From the NCBI RefSeq assembly GCF_003130795.1, contig NZ_CP029353.1, forward strand, positions 2,433,501-2,497,500: 64,000 bases of DNA, given 5' to 3'. Below the pieces are notes generated by a model. That model had not been told where the DNA came from. It did no database searches and was given only the letters and a program-made list of their open reading frames with translations. Position numbers and translations under genes: made by a program. Origin of the DNA: Azospirillum thermophilum. GTDB taxonomy: Bacteria > Pseudomonadota > Alphaproteobacteria > Azospirillales > Azospirillaceae. The stretch's first letter is position 1; each line of letters starts with the position of its first letter. Positions 20,002 to 28,481 of this stretch are shown piece by piece.

Positions 20002-20121
20002 CCGGAGCCGGCCTTCGCGCCATTGCCGGTGATCCCTCAGAACAAAGGACTCGTGACTGTCTTGATCGTCGTGGAGGATCCCACCCCCACGGCGCGACAA
20101 CAGTCTGCAGGGTCCTTTTTC
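20002..20121 (+). ncRNA. Candidate small RNA or carD leader with terminator-like end
   Basis: Between the strong promoter and a T5 run the ~120-nt transcript can fold into one long hairpin. AAAGGAC (20044-20050) pairs with GTCCTTT (20112-20118), GACTGT (20055-20060) with ACAGTC (20100-20105), and CGTGG (20070-20074) with CCACG (20087-20091). The outer stem runs into TTTTT (20116-20120). It could be an independent sRNA, with carD reached by read-through, or a regulated leader. It does not match a family I recognise; a distant 6S-like shape is possible but unproven. Confidence 0.45.
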
Positions 20122-20179
20122 GCTCCGTTCCACCGGGGCGGCAAAATGGCGCGGTCGCGATAAGTGAGAGCCAACCCAC

Positions 20180-20680
20180 ATGTCGAACAAGCTTGACTTC
20201 GAGGCCGGCGACTTCGTCGTCTATCCCGCTCACGGTGTCGGTCGGGTCGATGGCATCGAGACCCACAGCATCGCCGGCCAAGACATCCAGCTCTACGCGA
20301 TCTCGTTCGAAAAAGAGCGCATGACGCTCAAGGTTCCGGTCACCAAGGCCCGCAACGCGGGTCTGCGCCGGCTCTCCACCAAGGACCGCATCAAGGCCGC
20401 GCTGGAGACCCTGCAGGGCCGCTCGCGCGTGCGCCGCACCATGTGGAGCCGCCGCGCCCAGGAATACGAAGCCAAGATCAACTCCGGCGACCCCGTCTCC
20501 ATCGCCGAGGTGGTGCGCGACCTCTATCGCGGCGCCGACCAGTCCGACCAGTCCTACAGCGAGCGCCAGATCTACCAGGCGGCGCTGGAGCGCCTGGCCC
20601 GCGAGCTGGCCGCGGTCGAGAAGATCGACGAGATGAAGGCCACCGAGCGGCTGGAGCTGGTCCTGAAGAAGGCCGCCTGA
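20180..20680 (+). CDS. carD: CarD family transcription factor
   Basis: A 166-residue protein with the CarD/TRCF RNA-polymerase-interacting Tudor-like domain at the N-terminus (DFVVYPAHGVGRVDGIE) and a helical DNA-binding C-terminus (RAQEYEAKINSGDP, QIYQAALERLARELAAVE). CarD binds the RNA polymerase beta subunit and stabilises open promoter complexes, affecting rRNA and housekeeping transcription. The long 5' region carries a strong promoter and a terminator-like hairpin. A strong terminator follows at 20778-20817. The fdxA-carD order is common in alphaproteobacteria. Confidence 0.95.
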   Translation: MSNKLDFEAGDFVVYPAHGVGRVDGIETHSIAGQDIQLYAISFEKERMTLKVPVTKARNAGLRRLSTKDRIKAALETLQGRSRVRRTMWSRRAQEYEAKINSGDPVSIAEVVRDLYRGADQSDQSYSERQIYQAALERLARELAAVEKIDEMKATERLELVLKKAA

Positions 20681-20777
20681 GCCTCCGCCCGGCCCTTCGC
20701 GCGGCGAGCGTCGCGGAGCGGGCCATCCATCCGAAGGGCGTCATATTTCGCCTTTCATTCCGCTCCGCGCGGCGCAT

Positions 20778-20817
20778 ACACTCCGGCCCGGGACCCCTCG
20801 GCCGGAGTGTTGTTTTT
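20778..20817 (+). terminator. Rho-independent terminator after carD, touching the next gene
   Basis: Perfect 11-bp stem ACACTCCGGCC (20778-20788) and GGCCGGAGTGT (20800-20810) followed by TGTTTTT (20811-20817). It ends only eight bases before the ATG at 20825 of the next gene, and would cover the GTG at 20807. Confidence 0.9.
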
Positions 20818-20824
20818 GGTGCGC

Positions 20825-21667
20825 ATGGTTGAACCGAATCCCTCTGAACCGCAGAGATTCATCGATCTCGGCCGGCCCCGGCGGATCTGGGCGATCGGCG
20901 CCGTCCATGCCGACCCCGACCGGCTGGACGCCATCCACCATGCGGTGGCGGAGCGGTTCCGGCCCGGCGACCGGCTGATCTATCTCGGCAACATGATCGG
21001 ACGCGGCGAGTGGGTGATCGAGACGCTCGACCGGCTCATCGCCTTCCGCAGCGCCCTGCTCGCACGGCCCGGCATGGTGGCGAGCGACCTCGTCTATCTG
21101 CGCGGCGGGCAGGAGGAGATGTGGCAGAAGCTGATGCAGCTCCAGTTCGCGCCCGATCCCCGGCAGGTGCTGGACTGGATGCTGCGCCAGGGTGTCGCGA
21201 CGACGCTGGCCGCCTATGGCGGCTCGGCGGAGGCCGGCATGGCGGCGGCCCGCGGCGGCACCGTGTCGCTCGGCCGCTGGACGCAGGGGCTGCGCCAGGC
21301 GATGCAGAGCCGCCCCGGGCATGAGGCGCTGTTCAACAGCCTGCGCCGCGCCGCCTACACCGGCGTGACCGCCTCCGGCGACCCGGCCGCGCCGCAGGGG
21401 CTTCTGTTCGTCAGCGCCGGCATCGACCCGGCCCGGCCGCTCACGCATCAGGGCGACGCCTTCTGGTGGGGCGGGGCCGGCTTCACGCGGCTGGACCACC
21501 ATTATGGCGGCTTCCGCCGGCTGGTGCGCGGCTACGACCCGGCCCACCAGGGGGTCGCCGCGGGCGATCTCGCCGTGACGCTGGACGGCGGCTGCGGCTT
21601 CGGCGGGACGCTGGTCTGCGGCTGCTTCGACACCGGCGGCGAGATCCTGGAGATGTTCCAGGCCTGA
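20825..21667 (+). CDS. Degenerate metallophosphoesterase-like protein
   Basis: A 280-residue protein that follows the order of a PPP/ApaH-type phosphoesterase but has lost the catalytic motifs. IWAIGAVHADPDRL stands where GDxHGxxxxL is expected, IYLGNMIGRG where GDxxDRG is expected, and LRGGQEEM where GNHE is expected; the later FVHAG and GH sites read FVSAG and RGYD. The C-terminal TLDGGCGFGGTLVCG still matches the family's LDxGxxxGGxL strand. All aspartate metal ligands and the key histidines are replaced, so it is most likely not an active phosphatase. I chose the ATG at 20825 because the upstream GTG lies in a terminator stem. It sits between carD and rpoH; its partner is unknown. Confidence 0.75.
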   Translation: MVEPNPSEPQRFIDLGRPRRIWAIGAVHADPDRLDAIHHAVAERFRPGDRLIYLGNMIGRGEWVIETLDRLIAFRSALLARPGMVASDLVYLRGGQEEMWQKLMQLQFAPDPRQVLDWMLRQGVATTLAAYGGSAEAGMAAARGGTVSLGRWTQGLRQAMQSRPGHEALFNSLRRAAYTGVTASGDPAAPQGLLFVSAGIDPARPLTHQGDAFWWGGAGFTRLDHHYGGFRRLVRGYDPAHQGVAAGDLAVTLDGGCGFGGTLVCGCFDTGGEILEMFQA

Positions 21668-21673
21668 CCCTGA

Positions 21674-21712
21674 CGAAAGGCCGGTTCGCCCGCCGGCCAT
21701 CCGACTTTCGTA
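21674..21712 (+). terminator. Hairpin after the phosphoesterase-like gene
   Basis: Nested inverted repeat: CGAAAGGCCGG near 21674 pairs with CCGGCC (~21695) and CTTTCG (~21705), giving a stable imperfect stem shortly after the stop codon, followed by TATTGTT. Moderate support as a terminator. Confidence 0.5.
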
Positions 21713-21741
21713 TTGTTCCACCAAATACCGCGGACGAGGCG

Positions 21742-21771
21742 TGATCCGATCGCCGTCCCTGTGCGTATCAC
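21742..21771 (+). promoter_or_regulatory. ECF11 (RpoE) promoter of rpoH
   Basis: TGATCC (21742-21747), 18 bases, TATCAC (21766-21771): the same TGATCC-N18-TA arrangement as at rpoE-chrR. It lies 195-225 bp before the rpoH start in the only sizeable gap upstream of that gene. In R. sphaeroides and A. brasilense, RpoE-type sigma factors are known to activate the second rpoH. Confidence 0.82.
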
Positions 21772-21966
21772 ACCGCAACAGGGCACGACGACGGCTGTTG
21801 TCCACTCTGTCCTTCCGCTCCCGGACCGGTTTCACCGGCCGGGCGGAGAGCTGACGAAGCGGACCCGGGGAACGGGAGCCGGACAGGGGACAAACAGCCG
21901 CCCAGGCAGGGCAGCCCAGGCACTTCAAGCCCTGGAGGGGCCGCCCTAACGGGAAGGAAGGGACGG

Positions 21967-22872
21967 ATGGCCTATATCGACGATCCCGAGACTCAGCGCG
22001 CCAACCTGAGCTTCATCAAGGCGTCCATGCGCGAACCTCTGCTGTCGCGCGACCACGAGTTCGATCTTGCGCGAAAATGGCGCGAGGACGGCAACGAGCG
22101 GGCCCTGCACGAGCTGGTCCGGGCCTACACCCGCCTCGTCATCGCCACCGCCGCCCGCTTCCGCAACTACGGCCTGCCCATGGGCGATCTGGTGCAGGAG
22201 GGCAATGTCGGGCTGATGCAGGCGGCCAGCCGCTTCGAGCCCGACCGCGAGGTGCGCTTCTCGACCTACGCGGCCTGGTGGATCCGCTCGGCCATGCAGG
22301 ACTACATCCTGCGCAACTGGTCGATCGTGCGCACCGGCACGACCGCCGCGCAGAAATCGCTGTTCTTCAACCTGCGCCGCCTGCGCGCCAAGATCGACCG
22401 CATGGCCGAGGGCGGCACGACCGGCAGCGGCAGCGGCCTGACCCGCGAAGGGCGGGAGTGGATCGCGACCGAGCTGCAGGTCGACGTCACCGAGGTCGAG
22501 GCGATGGAGATGCGGCTGTCCGGCGTGGACCAGTCGCTGAACTCCCCGGTCGCCGACGGCTCCGACGACGACTGGCAGGACTTCCTGGCCGACCACCGCC
22601 CCTCGCCGGAGGACGTCGTCATCGTCATGCGCGACGCCAACACCCGCTCGCAGTGGCTGGCGGAGGCGCTGGGCGAGCTCAGCCCGCGCGAACGGACCAT
22701 CATCCGGGAGCGCCGGCTGCGCGAGGAAGGCGCCACGCTGGAGGAGCTGGGCCGCGAGCTCGGCGTCAGCAAGGAGCGGGTGCGCCAGCTTGAGCATCGC
22801 GCCCTGATGAAGCTGCGCCAGTCGATGCTGAAGCGCGTGGAAGGCTTCGAGGACCTGCTGGCCGACGCATGA
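21967..22872 (+). CDS. rpoH: RNA polymerase sigma-32 factor RpoH (RpoH2-like)
   Basis: A 301-residue group-3 sigma factor. Region 2 reads GDLVQEGNVGLMQAASRFEP and FSTYAAWWIRSAMQDYI, the RpoH box is QKSLFFNLRRLR, and region 4.2 is EELGRELGVSKERVRQLEHRALMKLR. A purine-rich ribosome site (GGAAGGAAGGG) precedes the ATG. The upstream ECF11 promoter suggests it is the RpoH2/RpoH-II paralogue, which in relatives handles singlet-oxygen and general stress rather than heat alone; paralogue assignment is inference. A candidate target, htpG, lies in this window. Confidence 0.93.
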   Translation: MAYIDDPETQRANLSFIKASMREPLLSRDHEFDLARKWREDGNERALHELVRAYTRLVIATAARFRNYGLPMGDLVQEGNVGLMQAASRFEPDREVRFSTYAAWWIRSAMQDYILRNWSIVRTGTTAAQKSLFFNLRRLRAKIDRMAEGGTTGSGSGLTREGREWIATELQVDVTEVEAMEMRLSGVDQSLNSPVADGSDDDWQDFLADHRPSPEDVVIVMRDANTRSQWLAEALGELSPRERTIIRERRLREEGATLEELGRELGVSKERVRQLEHRALMKLRQSMLKRVEGFEDLLADA

Positions 22873-22911
22873 GGCCGGCGGGGCGGGGCTTGAGCCAGGA
22901 CGGCGGCGGCG

Positions 22912-24843
22912 TCAGTCGTCGCCGCCGACCTTGGTGACCCGCTCCGCCTCGCCGCTCTCACCGGCCTCCTCCGGCACCACCACGCGCCAGACCTCCATGG
23001 TGCCGGTACGGCCCCGCAGCGTCCGGCCGCCCTGGCGCACCAGCGGCACCGTCCCGTCGCTGCGCGCCGCGGTCACCCCGCTCGCCAGGACGATCACGTC
23101 CTCGCCATCCTGCTGCAGGGACGAGGACAGCTCCTCGATGCGGGCGGCGACGTTCACCGTGTCGCCGACGATCGTGTAGTTGATCCGGCTTTCCGAGCCG
23201 ATGTTGCCGACCACCACCGGCCCGGAATGCAGGCCGACCCGCACCCGGATCGGCTGGCCGCCGGCCCCGCGGCGCCTGCGGTTGTCCTCGCGCACCGCGC
23301 AGTGGATGGCGTGGGCGGCGCGCAGCGCCCGGGCGGCATGGTCCTTCTGCTCGTCCGGCGCTCCCCAGAAGGCCATCAGCGAGTCGCCGATGAACTTGTC
23401 CACCGTCCCGCCCTCCGCCTCGATGCAGGCGGCGAGCAGGGTGAAATGCTCGTTCAGCAGCTTGGCGGTATCGGCCGCCCCCAGATGCTCCGCCATGCGG
23501 GAGAAGCCGCGGATGTCGGTGAACATCACCGTCACCTCCCGCTCCTCCGTGCCGAAGGCGGTGCCGGCGCCGTGCCGGTGCATCAGCTGCAGGACCAGCG
23601 CCTTCGGCACATAGGTCTCGAACCAGCGCAGGCCGGCCACCATGGCGTTGAAGGCGGTGGCGGCGCGGGCCAGCTCGCGCAGGCGCGAATCCGGCAGGTC
23701 GGGGATGGCGCGGAACTCGAAGGCGCGCACCCGGTCGGCCACGTCGGCCAGCCGGGCCACCTGCCGGCTGATCCGCCGCCCGACGAACAGGGCGACCGCG
23801 ACCGACATCAGCAGGATCCCCAGCCCGACCATCCCGGTGGTGTAGAGGCGCTGGATCTCGGTGCCCATCTCGTTGCCGCGCATGCCGATGCCGATGATCC
23901 AGTCCTGCTGGCCATAGCCGGTCATGCTGCGCATCAGGAACAGATAGTCGTCGCCCGCCACCGAGACCGAGCGGCCCTCCACCCGCTTCCTCAGCGCCTT
24001 CACCGGCACGCCGGACTGCCAGAGGGCGGCCAGCGCCGGGTCGTCCACCTGGTCGATGCGCGGCAGCGGCGGCCCGTCCGCCTTGGCCGACAGGTCGAGC
24101 GAGCGGCCGGCGAGCGACGGGTGGGCCAGCACATGGTCGCGGTCGTAGAGCACGAAGGCGTTCACCCCCTGCTCGACATAGAAGGTGGCGAGGAAGCGGG
24201 AGAGGTCGCCCAGCGACACCCCGACCACCACCTGCCCCAGATAGCGCCCGTCGCGCCGCACCGGCTGGTAGACCGACAGGTAGCTGGTGCCGCCCTCCTT
24301 CATCCAGCGCGGGGCGGCCCACTGCGCGGTGGCGCGGTCGGCCCCCGACAGCAGCTCGGGCGGCAGGTCCGTCTCGCCCCGGCCGTCGAAGGGGCCGGCG
24401 ACCAGCCCGCCCCCCAGCCGGCCGGCCCGCGCCCCGGTCAGGTCGGGACGGACGAAGGCCAGTCCCGTCACGTCCGGCGCGGCGGCCAGCGCGCCGCGCA
24501 GCGTGGCCGACAGGGTGGCCGTATCGGCCGGGTCGAGGTCGCCGCGCTCGATCAGCCCGGCGACGAAGCGGGCCATGTCGCGCGCAGGGTCGAGCTGGTG
24601 GCGCACCCGCACCTCCACCCCGGCCAGCGCCAGATCGGCCCGGTCGTTCAGCAGGGTGAAGGTGTTGGTGCTGGCGCTGACCAGCCCGAGGATCAGCACG
24701 CTCGCCACCGCCGCCAGCATGAGCGAGCCGAATCCGGCGACCAGCACCGCCGCGATGGGCATGCGCAGGCGCCGGCCGCGCCCGCTGCGGGCGTCGGCGG
24801 TGTCCGCGCCGGAAGATGGGATGGCCTGGGCTCTGTCGGGCAT
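22912..24843 (-). CDS. Membrane-bound class III adenylate/guanylate cyclase with extracytoplasmic sensor and HAMP
   Basis: A 643-residue receptor-type cyclase making cAMP (or cGMP). It has an N-terminal membrane helix (AAVLVAGFGSLMLAAVASVLILGL), a periplasmic Cache-like sensor (about residues 60-330: SYLSVYQPVRRDGRYLGQ, VVGVSLGDL), a second helix (MVGLGILLMSVAVALFV), a HAMP linker and the cyclase domain. The catalytic domain has metal Asp in MFTDIRGFSRM, DKFIGDSLMAFWGAP and the transition-state Asn and Arg in VGDTVNVAARIE, so it should be active; the Lys in DKFIGD favours ATP. The start chosen is the ATG at 24843. The upstream protease frame overlaps its 5' end only because of a probable missing base. 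Confidence 0.9.
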   Translation of the reverse strand: MPDRAQAIPSSGADTADARSGRGRRLRMPIAAVLVAGFGSLMLAAVASVLILGLVSASTNTFTLLNDRADLALAGVEVRVRHQLDPARDMARFVAGLIERGDLDPADTATLSATLRGALAAAPDVTGLAFVRPDLTGARAGRLGGGLVAGPFDGRGETDLPPELLSGADRATAQWAAPRWMKEGGTSYLSVYQPVRRDGRYLGQVVVGVSLGDLSRFLATFYVEQGVNAFVLYDRDHVLAHPSLAGRSLDLSAKADGPPLPRIDQVDDPALAALWQSGVPVKALRKRVEGRSVSVAGDDYLFLMRSMTGYGQQDWIIGIGMRGNEMGTEIQRLYTTGMVGLGILLMSVAVALFVGRRISRQVARLADVADRVRAFEFRAIPDLPDSRLRELARAATAFNAMVAGLRWFETYVPKALVLQLMHRHGAGTAFGTEEREVTVMFTDIRGFSRMAEHLGAADTAKLLNEHFTLLAACIEAEGGTVDKFIGDSLMAFWGAPDEQKDHAARALRAAHAIHCAVREDNRRRRGAGGQPIRVRVGLHSGPVVVGNIGSESRINYTIVGDTVNVAARIEELSSSLQQDGEDVIVLASGVTAARSDGTVPLVRQGGRTLRGRTGTMEVWRVVVPEEAGESGEAERVTKVGGDD

Positions 24844-24915
24844 GGCGCACAAGCTACCCGTCCGGAGATGTCCGGGCAATCGCCGGGAGGCTCGCCAGCC
24901 TGTCGAATCCGGGGG

Positions 24916-26366
24916 TCAGCCCCCTCGATCACCTTGACGCGCCGCCCCGCCGGCAGCGGCGTCCCCGGCGGAATGTCGTTGATGATCCGGAACAATTCTT
25001 CGGCGTAGCGGTCCTGCGGCATGCGGCGGACGAAGCCCTCCACCCCGTCGCCGGGCTGCGCCGCCACGACGCGGATGCGCTTGGGCTGCAGCCCGGCCGC
25101 CTCCTGCCGGGTCAGGCGGTGAAAGCTGTTGGCGGTTTGCCGGAAGTCGCTGTCGAACCGTTGCAACTCGCCGGCCGGGCTGAGGAAGGTGAAGCGATAG
25201 ATCGTATCGGGAGCGAACTGGATGGCCACCAGCCTGATGTCCGCCGCCCCCTCCTCGGTCTTGCCCTGGGTCACCGCGGTGGCCGCCGGGAAGCCGCCGA
25301 TGGTCAGGCCCTGCACGCCCTGGAGCTGCGCCCCCTTCGCCCAGACGCCGGTGAGGTAGGCGACCGGATCGCGCGTGCCGGGGGCCGAGCCGCCGTCGAA
25401 GACCACCGCCGCACCGGTCCGCCCCTTGGCGATCACCTGCTCCGCCCCGTTCAGCAGCGAGTATCCTTCCGGAACCGAAAAGGCGATGCCGAGCCCCGGA
25501 TGGGCGAAGCTGCGGCCACGGACGAAGCCGTTCTCCGGGCTGTCGCCCCAGATCAGCCCGTCGACCGCCGCGAGGTAGGGATCGACCGGCCGCCGGCCGC
25601 CGGGCGGCCGGGCCCGCGCGAGGTCGGCGGCCTTCCACACCCGGTCCTCCGTCGCCGGATGGCTGGCGAAGAAGTCGAAGCCGCTCTCCCCCTTGCCGCT
25701 GCGCAGTCCTTCGAGCTGGCCGTAGCGCCGCATCGTCTCCAGGAAGGTCGCCATGGCGAAGGGGTCGTAGCCGGCCCGCACCAGCGTCTCGACGCCCAGG
25801 CTGTCGGCCTCCAGTTCCTGGGCGCGGGAATAGCTGGCGACGACGGCGCTGCCGCCGAGCCCGGCGAGCTGCCCGAGCTCCGGGTTGCCGAGCACCATCC
25901 CGACCCCGGCGGCCAGCAGCCCGGCGATGGTCTGCTGCTGCTGCCGCTGGGCCGAATGGTGGGCGGTGACGTGGCCGATCTCGTGGGCCAGCACGCCGGC
26001 CACCTCCGCCTCGTCCTTCGCCAGCGCGATCAGGCCGCGGGTGATGTAGACATAGCCGCCGGGCAGCGCGAAGGCGTTGATGACGTCGCTGTCCAGCACG
26101 GTGAAGGTCCAGGGCTCGTTCGCCCGCTCGGTGGTGGCGGCGAGCCGCCGGCCGATTCCTTCGACATAGGCCTGCAGCCGCCGGTCCTTCACCGCCCCGC
26201 CGAACTGTGCCAGGATCTTCGGGTGCTCCTGCGCGCCCAGCGCCTCCTCGTCGGCGTCGAACAGGCCGGCCGGGGCCGGCGTCACGGGGGCGCAGACGAG
26301 CAGCAGCGCCGCCATCAGGGCGGCCAGCAGGGATCGGGGCGCGGTGCGGCGGGTCACGGGCGGCAT
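24916..26366 (-). CDS. M48-family zinc metalloprotease, exported; 3' end affected by a missing base
   Basis: BepA/LoiP-like periplasmic protease thought to act in envelope quality control. A signal peptide (RSLLAALMAALLLVCAPVTPAPAG) precedes the catalytic domain with the zinc motif AHEIGHVTAHH, the third ligand Glu in QELEADSLG, and an Arg-containing C-terminal part; a LysM-like tail ends in PLPAGRRVKVIEG. The uninterrupted frame runs on to 24693, 151 bases into the adenylate cyclase gene, with a poor-looking Cys/Pro/Arg tail. One extra base in the run of five C at 24920-24924 gives ...KVIEGG and a TGA at 24916, as expected for the family, so I give that as the true end. Start: ATG at 26366, which is divergent from the next gene. 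Confidence 0.87.
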
Positions 26367-26466
26367 ATCGGACAAACCCTGGCGGGGGACGCTTGTTCCT
26401 CCCGGATCTCGTCGCTCCGCCGTCCCGCTTCAAGCTCGTCCGGACGGAGGAGGCCCCGGCTTCCCG

Positions 26467-27315
26467 TTGCGGCCGCTCGCGGCGGCCTTCGCCTTCTGGC
26501 TGGCCGTCGCTGCGCTTCCCGCCGGGGCTGCCCCGTCCTGGCGCGTCGTCGCCGTGGTCGACGGCGACACGCTGGTGCTGGAGGACGGCCGGCAGGTCCG
26601 CCTCGCCGGAATCGAAGCGCCTCGTCCGCCCGCGGGGGCCGGACCGGGCGACGGCCGGTCATGGCCGCTGGCCGAGGCGGCGGCGACCGCCCTCGCCGAC
26701 CTCGCGCTCGGCCGTCAGGTCTCGGTCCGTGGCGAGGCGATCACCGACCGGCACGGCCGGCTGCTCGCCCATCTGCAGCGCGACGACGGGCTGTGGCTGC
26801 AGGGCGCCCTGCTGACGGCCGGCCTTGCCCGCGTCCACACCCGCCCCGACAGCCGGGGGCTGGCCGCCGGGATGCTGGCGGCGGAGGAGGCCGCCCGGCA
26901 GGCCGGGCGCGGCCTCTGGCGCAGCCGGGCCTACGAGGTGCGCTGGGCCTCGGAACCGGAGGAACTCGCCCGCCACCGCGACAGTTTCCAGATCGTCGAA
27001 GGGCGCGTGCTGCATGTGCAAAAGAGCGGGGGCGAGGCCTATCTGGACTTCGGCGAAGACTGGCGGACCGACGTCACCGTCCATCTCGGGCGCGCGGCGA
27101 TGCGCGCCGCCGCCGAAGCCGGCATCGACCCGCTGTCCTTCGAGGGCCGGCGCGTGCGGGTGCGCGGATGGATCGGCCTGCGCAACGGCCCGGTCGTCGA
27201 GGTTACGCATCCGGAACAGATCGAGCGGCTGGAGCCGCCGGCACCTCCGCCCCGCACCGTCCGCCGAGCCGGGCCGCCGCCCGGCCGCCGCGACGCGGAT
27301 GCGGAGGGCGACTGA
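26467..27315 (+). CDS. Exported thermonuclease (SNase)-like protein, catalytic Glu missing
   Basis: About 282 residues. A signal peptide (LRPLAAAFAFWLAVAALPAGAA) leads into an OB-fold nuclease domain: VVDGDTLVLEDGRQVRLAGIEAP, then DRHGRLLAHL and GLARVHTR, then a second beta domain (FQIVEGRVLHVQKS) ending in EVTHPEQIERL. In SNase the essential residues are Arg35, Glu43 and Arg87; the Arg equivalents are visible (QVRLAGI, HGRLL), but APE is replaced by APR here, so ordinary nuclease activity is doubtful. The open frame extends to 26344, but that part overlaps the divergent protease start. I favour the TTG at 26467, behind a GGAGGAGG at 26445-26452, though spacing is long and the start is uncertain. 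Confidence 0.75.
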   Translation: MRPLAAAFAFWLAVAALPAGAAPSWRVVAVVDGDTLVLEDGRQVRLAGIEAPRPPAGAGPGDGRSWPLAEAAATALADLALGRQVSVRGEAITDRHGRLLAHLQRDDGLWLQGALLTAGLARVHTRPDSRGLAAGMLAAEEAARQAGRGLWRSRAYEVRWASEPEELARHRDSFQIVEGRVLHVQKSGGEAYLDFGEDWRTDVTVHLGRAAMRAAAEAGIDPLSFEGRRVRVRGWIGLRNGPVVEVTHPEQIERLEPPAPPPRTVRRAGPPPGRRDADAEGD

Positions 27316-27468
27316 CCGCTCCCTTCCCGCCCGCCTTCCCGCCCGCCTTCCACGGACCGTCCGCTCACGCCCGAGGCGGGACGGAAATCGCCGCAGGCGG
27401 TTCTTGACGTCTGGCGGAACACGGTCAAGCGCCGTTACACTCCGCCTCCGAACCACAGGACCGAGACC

Positions 27469-28419
27469 ATGCCCCGCAGCGAGTTGTTTCCGCCCATCGA
27501 CCCCTATGAATCCGGCACCCTGGCGGTGGACGAGATCCACACGCTCTACTGGGAGCAGGCCGGGAACCCGCGCGGCGTGCCCGTCCTCTTCCTGCATGGC
27601 GGTCCGGGCGCCGGCGCCTCGCCCACCCACCGGCGCTTCTTCGACCCGGCCCACTACCGCATCGTGGTGATCGACCAGCGCGGCGCCGGCCGCTCCACCC
27701 CGCTGGGCGAGACGCGCAACAACACCACCGAGCTGCTGGTCGCCGATCTGGAGACGCTGCGCCGCCGGCTGGAGATCGAGCGCTGGCTGGTGTTCGGCGG
27801 CTCCTGGGGCTCCACCCTGTCGCTCGCCTATGCCCAGACGCATCCGGAGCGCTGCCTGGGCCTGATCCTGCGCGGCATCTTCCTGATGCGGAAGGCGGAG
27901 ATCGACTGGTTCCTCTACTCGATGCGCACCCTGTTCCCGGAAGCCTGGGCGGCCTTCGCCGGCCACATCCCGCCGGACGAGCGCGGCGACCTGCTGGAGG
28001 CCTACTGGAAGCGGCTGACCTCGCCCGACAGCATGGTGCGGATGGCCGCCGCGCGGGCGTGGAGCGTCTATGAGGGAAGCTGCTCGTCCCTGCTGCCCTC
28101 GCCCGAGCTGATCGCCGCCAGCGGCGAGGACAACCACGCCCTCGGCCTGGCGCGGATCGAGGCGCATTACTTCCGCTCCAACCGCTTCCAGCCGGAGGAC
28201 AAGCTGCTGCGCGACCTCCACCGCATCCGCCACCTGCCGGCGACCATCGTCCAGGGCCGCTACGACGTGGTGTGCCCGGTCGTCACCGCCGACGAGCTGC
28301 ACCGCGCCTGGCCGGAGGCCGACTACCGCATCGTCCCCGACGCCGGCCACTCCGCCATGGAGCCCGGCATCCGCGCGGCGCTGGTCCAGGCGACGGAGCG
28401 CTTCAAGCAGTACCGCTAG
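27469..28419 (+). CDS. pip: Prolyl aminopeptidase (proline iminopeptidase)
   Basis: A 316-residue cytoplasmic alpha/beta hydrolase of family S33 that removes N-terminal proline from peptides. The oxyanion motif HGGPGAGAS, the nucleophile elbow GGSWGST, the catalytic Asp in GRYDVVCP and the His in DAGHSAME are all present, and the length is normal. AGGA precedes the ATG with acceptable spacing. It is a single gene, upstream of the ribosomal-protein operon but separated from it by a promoter. Confidence 0.95.
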   Translation: MPRSELFPPIDPYESGTLAVDEIHTLYWEQAGNPRGVPVLFLHGGPGAGASPTHRRFFDPAHYRIVVIDQRGAGRSTPLGETRNNTTELLVADLETLRRRLEIERWLVFGGSWGSTLSLAYAQTHPERCLGLILRGIFLMRKAEIDWFLYSMRTLFPEAWAAFAGHIPPDERGDLLEAYWKRLTSPDSMVRMAAARAWSVYEGSCSSLLPSPELIAASGEDNHALGLARIEAHYFRSNRFQPEDKLLRDLHRIRHLPATIVQGRYDVVCPVVTADELHRAWPEADYRIVPDAGHSAMEPGIRAALVQATERFKQYR

Positions 28420-28481
28420 CAGGGCCGAGGCGGCGGGCAGCGGCGAACGGCCTTTCCGCCACCCCGCCCGCGACCTGCCCC

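Larger units (their letters stand above)
19840..20179 (+). other. 340-bp gene-free region between fdxA and carD
   Basis: Contains a hairpin right after fdxA (CGGACCCG 19841-19848 with CGGGTCCG 19851-19858, no T-run), a strong vegetative promoter (19967-19995) and a long hairpin ending in five T (20044-20120). No credible protein-coding frame was found. Confidence 0.7.

Noticed and set aside
20002..20121. Hairpin before carD as 6S RNA or 4.5S RNA.
   Set aside because: The SRP RNA core sequence is absent, and the conserved 6S bubble could not be recognised by eye; left as an unassigned candidate.
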